From Anolis sagrei (Eukaryota; Chordata; Lepidosauria; Squamata; Anolidae), in contig NC_090023.1 in the NCBI RefSeq assembly GCF_037176765.1, forward strand, positions 202,152,506-202,216,505: a DNA stretch of 64,000 nt, read 5' to 3'. How positions within the stretch are numbered: position 1 is the stretch's first letter; every line of letters starts with the position of its first letter. The notes beneath the pieces are model-generated. The model saw only the letters and a list, made by a program, of their open reading frames with translations. It was not told the DNA's origin and made no database searches. A program made the position numbers and the translations under genes. Below are positions 59,327 through 64,000 of this stretch, in pieces.

Positions 59327-59553
59327 GTATTGTCGAAGGCTTTCATGGCTGGAATCACTCAGTTCTTGTGGGCTTTTTCGGGCTATATGGCCATGTTCTA
59401 GAGGCATTTCTCCTGACGTTTCGCCTGCATCTATGCCAAGCATCCTCAGAGGTGACCTCACCTCTGAGGATGCTTGCCATAGATGCAGGCGAAACATCAG
59501 GAGAAATGCCTCTAGAACATGGCCATATAGCCTGAAAAAACCCACAAGAACTG
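59327..59553. mobile_element. Near-perfect Penelope-derived palindrome, 12-bp target duplication
   Basis: Antisense and sense arms of about 105 bp meet at GAGGTGACCTCACCTC. AATAATAAAAAT repeats at 59315-59326 and 59554-59565. Confidence 0.85.
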
Positions 59554-59565
59554 AATAATAAAAAT

Positions 59566-60339
59566 ATTTAGAAAGGCTGCAATACAGCGGTTTCTTTGTG
59601 TCCATTAGAGGGCAGCAGTAGAAAAGCTAATATGCAGCGTAATCAGTGAGTGTAAACATGAAATCTTTATATAGGTTGGCAAATTAATGCATTACTCCAA
59701 AATCAGTTAGATGCAATTAGGCCCTGGTTACACAGGCAACATAACATGTGGTGCACCTGGGTTACTCTAACTGTTCAGTCTGATTGTTTCTTTGTCTGCG
59801 AACATTTTTCAGTTTCAATAGACCAGGGCAGCTCTTGCTTGTTGAAATTCTAGAAACGATTTGTCTAATGGTTCTGGAAAATTCTCCAGCTAAACTGTTT
59901 CCAAAGTGGGAAGAATATAAACAGAAAGGCAGTACTGATGACACCGTGCCCACAAGCATGGTTTACTGAAGGTAAGAAATAGACCGGAGAGATTTTGGCA
60001 GACTTGCGTTTTGCCATTACAGTAGGGTCTATTTTTGCTGGTCCTGGTCCACCAGTTTACAAAATGTGTGAAGATCCAGCTGTGAATGTATTCAGTCCAC
60101 CGTGTCGGAACAAGAGAACCACACATGGTAAAACTGAACAAATCTCCTTCATGTGTTAGTAATAACACCATGGCCTTCACAGCCACAGGTGAAGATCATT
60201 TTGGAGTTGCTGACCAAAAGGGTGGAAAGGTTTAGGATGAAATCTTCTTTGGTTAATCCCAACTAGAGCAGACCCACAAATTGTTGGAGGATGAGCCAAC
60301 ACGTAGGTGGAGTCCTATTTATTAAATGGCTCTTCTCTC
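59566..60339. other. GRK5 intron, nothing recognised
   Basis: Unique sequence. Confidence 0.4.
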
Positions 60340-60587
60340 TATTAGTGTGTATGTGCCTTTGAGCCACCTGTTGACTTATGGTGAATTTCAGAGAGGTTTC
60401 TTACACAAGAAATATTAAAGGATAGTTTTGTTAGTTCCTTTCTCTGAAATATAACCTAGAGTACCTGTTATTCATTGATGATCTCAGTTCAAGTGCAAAC
60501 TAGAGCACACAAAGGTCCCCACTTAGCTTCCGAGATCAGACAGGATCTGGATCCTTTAGGGTTTTTAGGCTCTTTAGCATACTCCAC
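60340..60587 (-). mobile_element. 5S-rRNA-derived SINE (SINE3 type)
   Basis: The head, CTTAGCTTCCGAGATCAGAC, is antisense to 5S rRNA; the tail, CTGTTGACTTATGGTGAA, lies at the left. A partial, diverged copy. Confidence 0.65.
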
Positions 60588-60718
60588 TAGGGATAAACTT
60601 CAGTCCTACAGTTGTTTTGGACTTCAACTCCTAGAAATCCCAGCCAGCTTACTGGCTGTTAGGAGTTGTGGGAGCTGAAGTCCAAAACACCTGGAGGACT
60701 GAATTTTGCCATGCCTGG
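60588..60718. mobile_element. hAT-type MITE
   Basis: TAGGGATAAACTTCAGTCC to ATTTTGCCATGCCTG, the same family as 39471-39626; no clean duplication. Confidence 0.6.
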
Positions 60719-61003
60719 TTTAGACCTTGGTTTTTCTTGGCATTTCCTTGGCTACCATCACTTCGGAAATGGCCTTGAGTACCAGGCCTAAGAATCAATT
60801 CACTGGTGCTGCCACTGGGGTATTATGCTGTGGTTTCTGTTCTCATCCAGTCATGGAACTAAACTCAGGAGTTTTTGAACACCACAATTTGATTATCTAT
60901 TTTATGTTGTATTGTGGGATTAAAGAACCCTTTGGATTAACCTCCTCTGCTAAACGATACCTCCACAATAAATTTTGATGATTATTTTTTGAGCCCCAAG
61001 TCA

Positions 61004-61906
<903 letters not shown>

Positions 61907-62137
61907 GGAGCCCCCGCTGGTGCAATGAGTTAAACTCTTGTGTCGGCCGGGGAGAACAGATTGAGCTCCCTCTGTCAGCTCCAGCTCCCCATGTGGGAAC
62001 ATGAGAGAAGCCTCCCACAAGGATGGTAAAACATCAAACATTCAGACATCCCCTGGGCAACGTCCTTGCAGATGGCCAATTCTCTCACACCAGAAGCGAC
62101 TTGCAGTTTCTCAAGTCGCTCCTGTCACACAAAAAAA
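61907..62137 (+). mobile_element. Squamate SINE (type A)
   Basis: GGAGCCCCCGCTGGTGC to CTCCTGTCACAC and A-run; GACCTCTTTCT at 61896-61906 and 62138-62148. An internal deletion removed part of the tRNA-like head. Confidence 0.9.
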
Positions 62138-62148
62138 GACCTCTTTCT

Positions 62149-63100
62149 CAAACTCTTTATAAATTTTGAGGGTTAACCTAAGGTAATGATACTACCAGTT
62201 AATTATTGAACTGACTTTAAGAAAAATATTCCAGTTCACACCATGTCATTTAAATTAAAAGGAGCTGGACACTGAACAAGCTTTCCAGCATCAACATTGT
62301 ATATTAAATTTGATTTAGTAACAATTTCACATAGGTGTACTTTGGCAACACAATAGAAAATAAGTTTCCCCCCACTAAGGGCTTGAAATGATAGAAAATT
62401 AGTTTTCCCCACACTATTATTTTGAGGTAGACAACTTTGGTGTGTTAAGGAGAACCTGTCTTTTCCATCCTCAACCCATTACTGCATCAGTGCAATTCAA
62501 CAGGAAACCACACTGCTGAAGTTTGGTGGCAAATGTTAATTGTAAAGTGGGGTTTGTGGTATGTTGGCAAACTGCAAAACAAGTGTTGCCTTTCAGTTTT
62601 AATTTGTTTGCCCATTTGCTACTAAAATTCAACAGCATGTTTTTTTTGCAGCTAGGTGGGAATTTGAAGCCACAAAAATAACCTTGAAGAACCACATGCA
62701 GCCAACTAACTATATCCCTACTTTTGGGTAATTATCACCTGTTTTATTAGAAGGGCTTTGAAGACTGTGTTCAATAACAGCTTCGTGATGCTCACAAATA
62801 AGAAGCATAGCCAGGATATGAGCAAAATATCTTATTTCTTCTAATACTTGGTTCCTTCTGAAAGAGTTCGGTTTGAGGATGCGTAAAAATAATTGTCCTT
62901 ATCAACTATGGAATGCTGTTTCTGATACTGAACGAATTCTCATATATTCACATTTGTAGTACAAGCTGAGCTACAATCCCGTTGTTGTAGTATCCACTCA
63001 AATACCACACACAAACACCATGTCTACTAATGACATTCCTCGCGAATGCTTATTCCACGCTACTGCAATTCTAATGAAGTTGCTCTCAAATGATGGGAAA
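62149..63100. other. GRK5 intron, nothing recognised
   Basis: Unique, AT-rich. Confidence 0.4.
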
Positions 63101-63208
63101 CCAGGATCTTGGAAGTCAAACAGATTGCATTAAGTAAACATATGATAATCTGGAACCCAGGATCTTGGAAAAGGAACAGATTGCATTAAGTAAACATATG
63201 ATAATCTG
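63101..63208. repeat. 56-bp tandem duplication
   Basis: CCAGGATCTTGGAA then ATTGCATTAAGTAAACATATG occurs at 63101 and 63157 with few differences. Confidence 0.85.
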
Positions 63209-63335
63209 CACCATTTGGGGGAAGGGAGAATATACATGGCACTTGTAACTTGTGTTTCCACTTATCAGAAGCTGACCCATATAATCCTTTACCAGTTCTT
63301 CTTTATGCTTGGTTTGTTATGAATTATTATGCTTA

Positions 63336-63572
<237 letters not shown>

Positions 63573-63573
63573 T

Positions 63574-63920
63574 CAGTGGTTCCCAATCTGTGGTCCACAG
63601 ACCACCAGTGGTCCAGAAGAGCTAAAATATGGTTTGCAGTCTCACCGTTACTACACCATAGCAATGAGAGTGATTGGTCTTGCGAAAACCTCTTCTAGTG
63701 CTGAGGTTTATTAAAAATGGTTTTCTGTGGGTGACTACTGGATGGCATATGTTCTGTATCAGAAACTAGCACTGATGTGGTCTATCCGATGCAATTTTCT
63801 GAATCAGCAGCACCCCAAATAACCAAGCTGAATCTAAAATTCACCAAAAACTGATTCATAACCCTTTTGGTACTAATGTTGGAGAGTGGTCCCTGGTCAA
63901 AAACAGGTTGGGAACCACTG
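63574..63920. mobile_element. Non-autonomous hAT element (TGGTCCCTGG family)
   Basis: CAGTGGTTCCCAATCTGTGG to GGTTGGGAACCACTG; flanks TGTCAAAT and TATTAAAT agree at 6 of 8. It lies just upstream (in gene sense) of the 63407-63496 exon. Confidence 0.8.
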
Positions 63921-64000
63921 TATTAAATGAACAGTTATTCCCTCTAGGACCAAAATAGTATCAGACCCAAACTGGAAAACTGATCAAAGGAACATAGGAA

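Noticed and set aside
60510-60550. 5S rRNA-like stretch
   Set aside because: Only a short antisense piece within a SINE; no complete 5S gene.

Overview
The window is nuclear DNA of a vertebrate, most likely a squamate reptile and probably an iguanian or Anolis-like lizard. The evidence is the mix of interspersed repeats: tRNA-derived SINEs of squamate type, CR1 and L2 LINEs, Penelope-like retroelements, SPIN-like hAT elements with 8-bp target duplications, and pogo/Tigger-like elements with TA targets. There are no operons and no bacterial signals. Almost every long open frame is a repeat relic.

Two host genes can be supported. The first is GRK5 (G protein-coupled receptor kinase 5) on the minus strand. 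Its last six coding exons lie at 63407-63496, 61025-61233, 54604-54741, 47585-47722, 45451-45582 and 42316-42414. All have canonical splice sites and matching phases, and together they encode about 267 residues from just before the kinase DLG motif to the C-terminus. The 5' part of the gene lies beyond the right edge.

The second is a plus-strand two-exon gene at about 27283-30125, convergent with GRK5. It has a TATA box, a 229-codon reading frame (27482-27691 joined to 28710-29189), a GT-AG intron of about 1 kb, and a repeat-free 3' untranslated region with a polyadenylation signal at 30100. Its protein is basic, serine-rich and full of R-R-x-S/T sites. I do not recognise it; it is the most interesting item here.

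Layout: 1-27000 is intergenic, with repeats and several repeat-poor stretches that could hold regulatory DNA. A 44-nt exon-like segment with strong splice sites (4885-4928) stands alone there. A region at about 16.2-17.1 kb may be an LTR-element relic. 27.2-30.1 kb is the unrecognised gene. 30.1-41.4 kb is intergenic. 41.4-64 kb is GRK5, whose introns hold nested LINE, SINE, hAT and Penelope insertions.

The repeats give a relative history. L2 copies are hosts to younger hAT and SINE insertions. Penelope-like pieces commonly form inverted pairs with 11-15 bp target duplications. Many hAT copies keep perfect or near-perfect 8-bp duplications. Family names are from memory of consensus sequences; no search was run.
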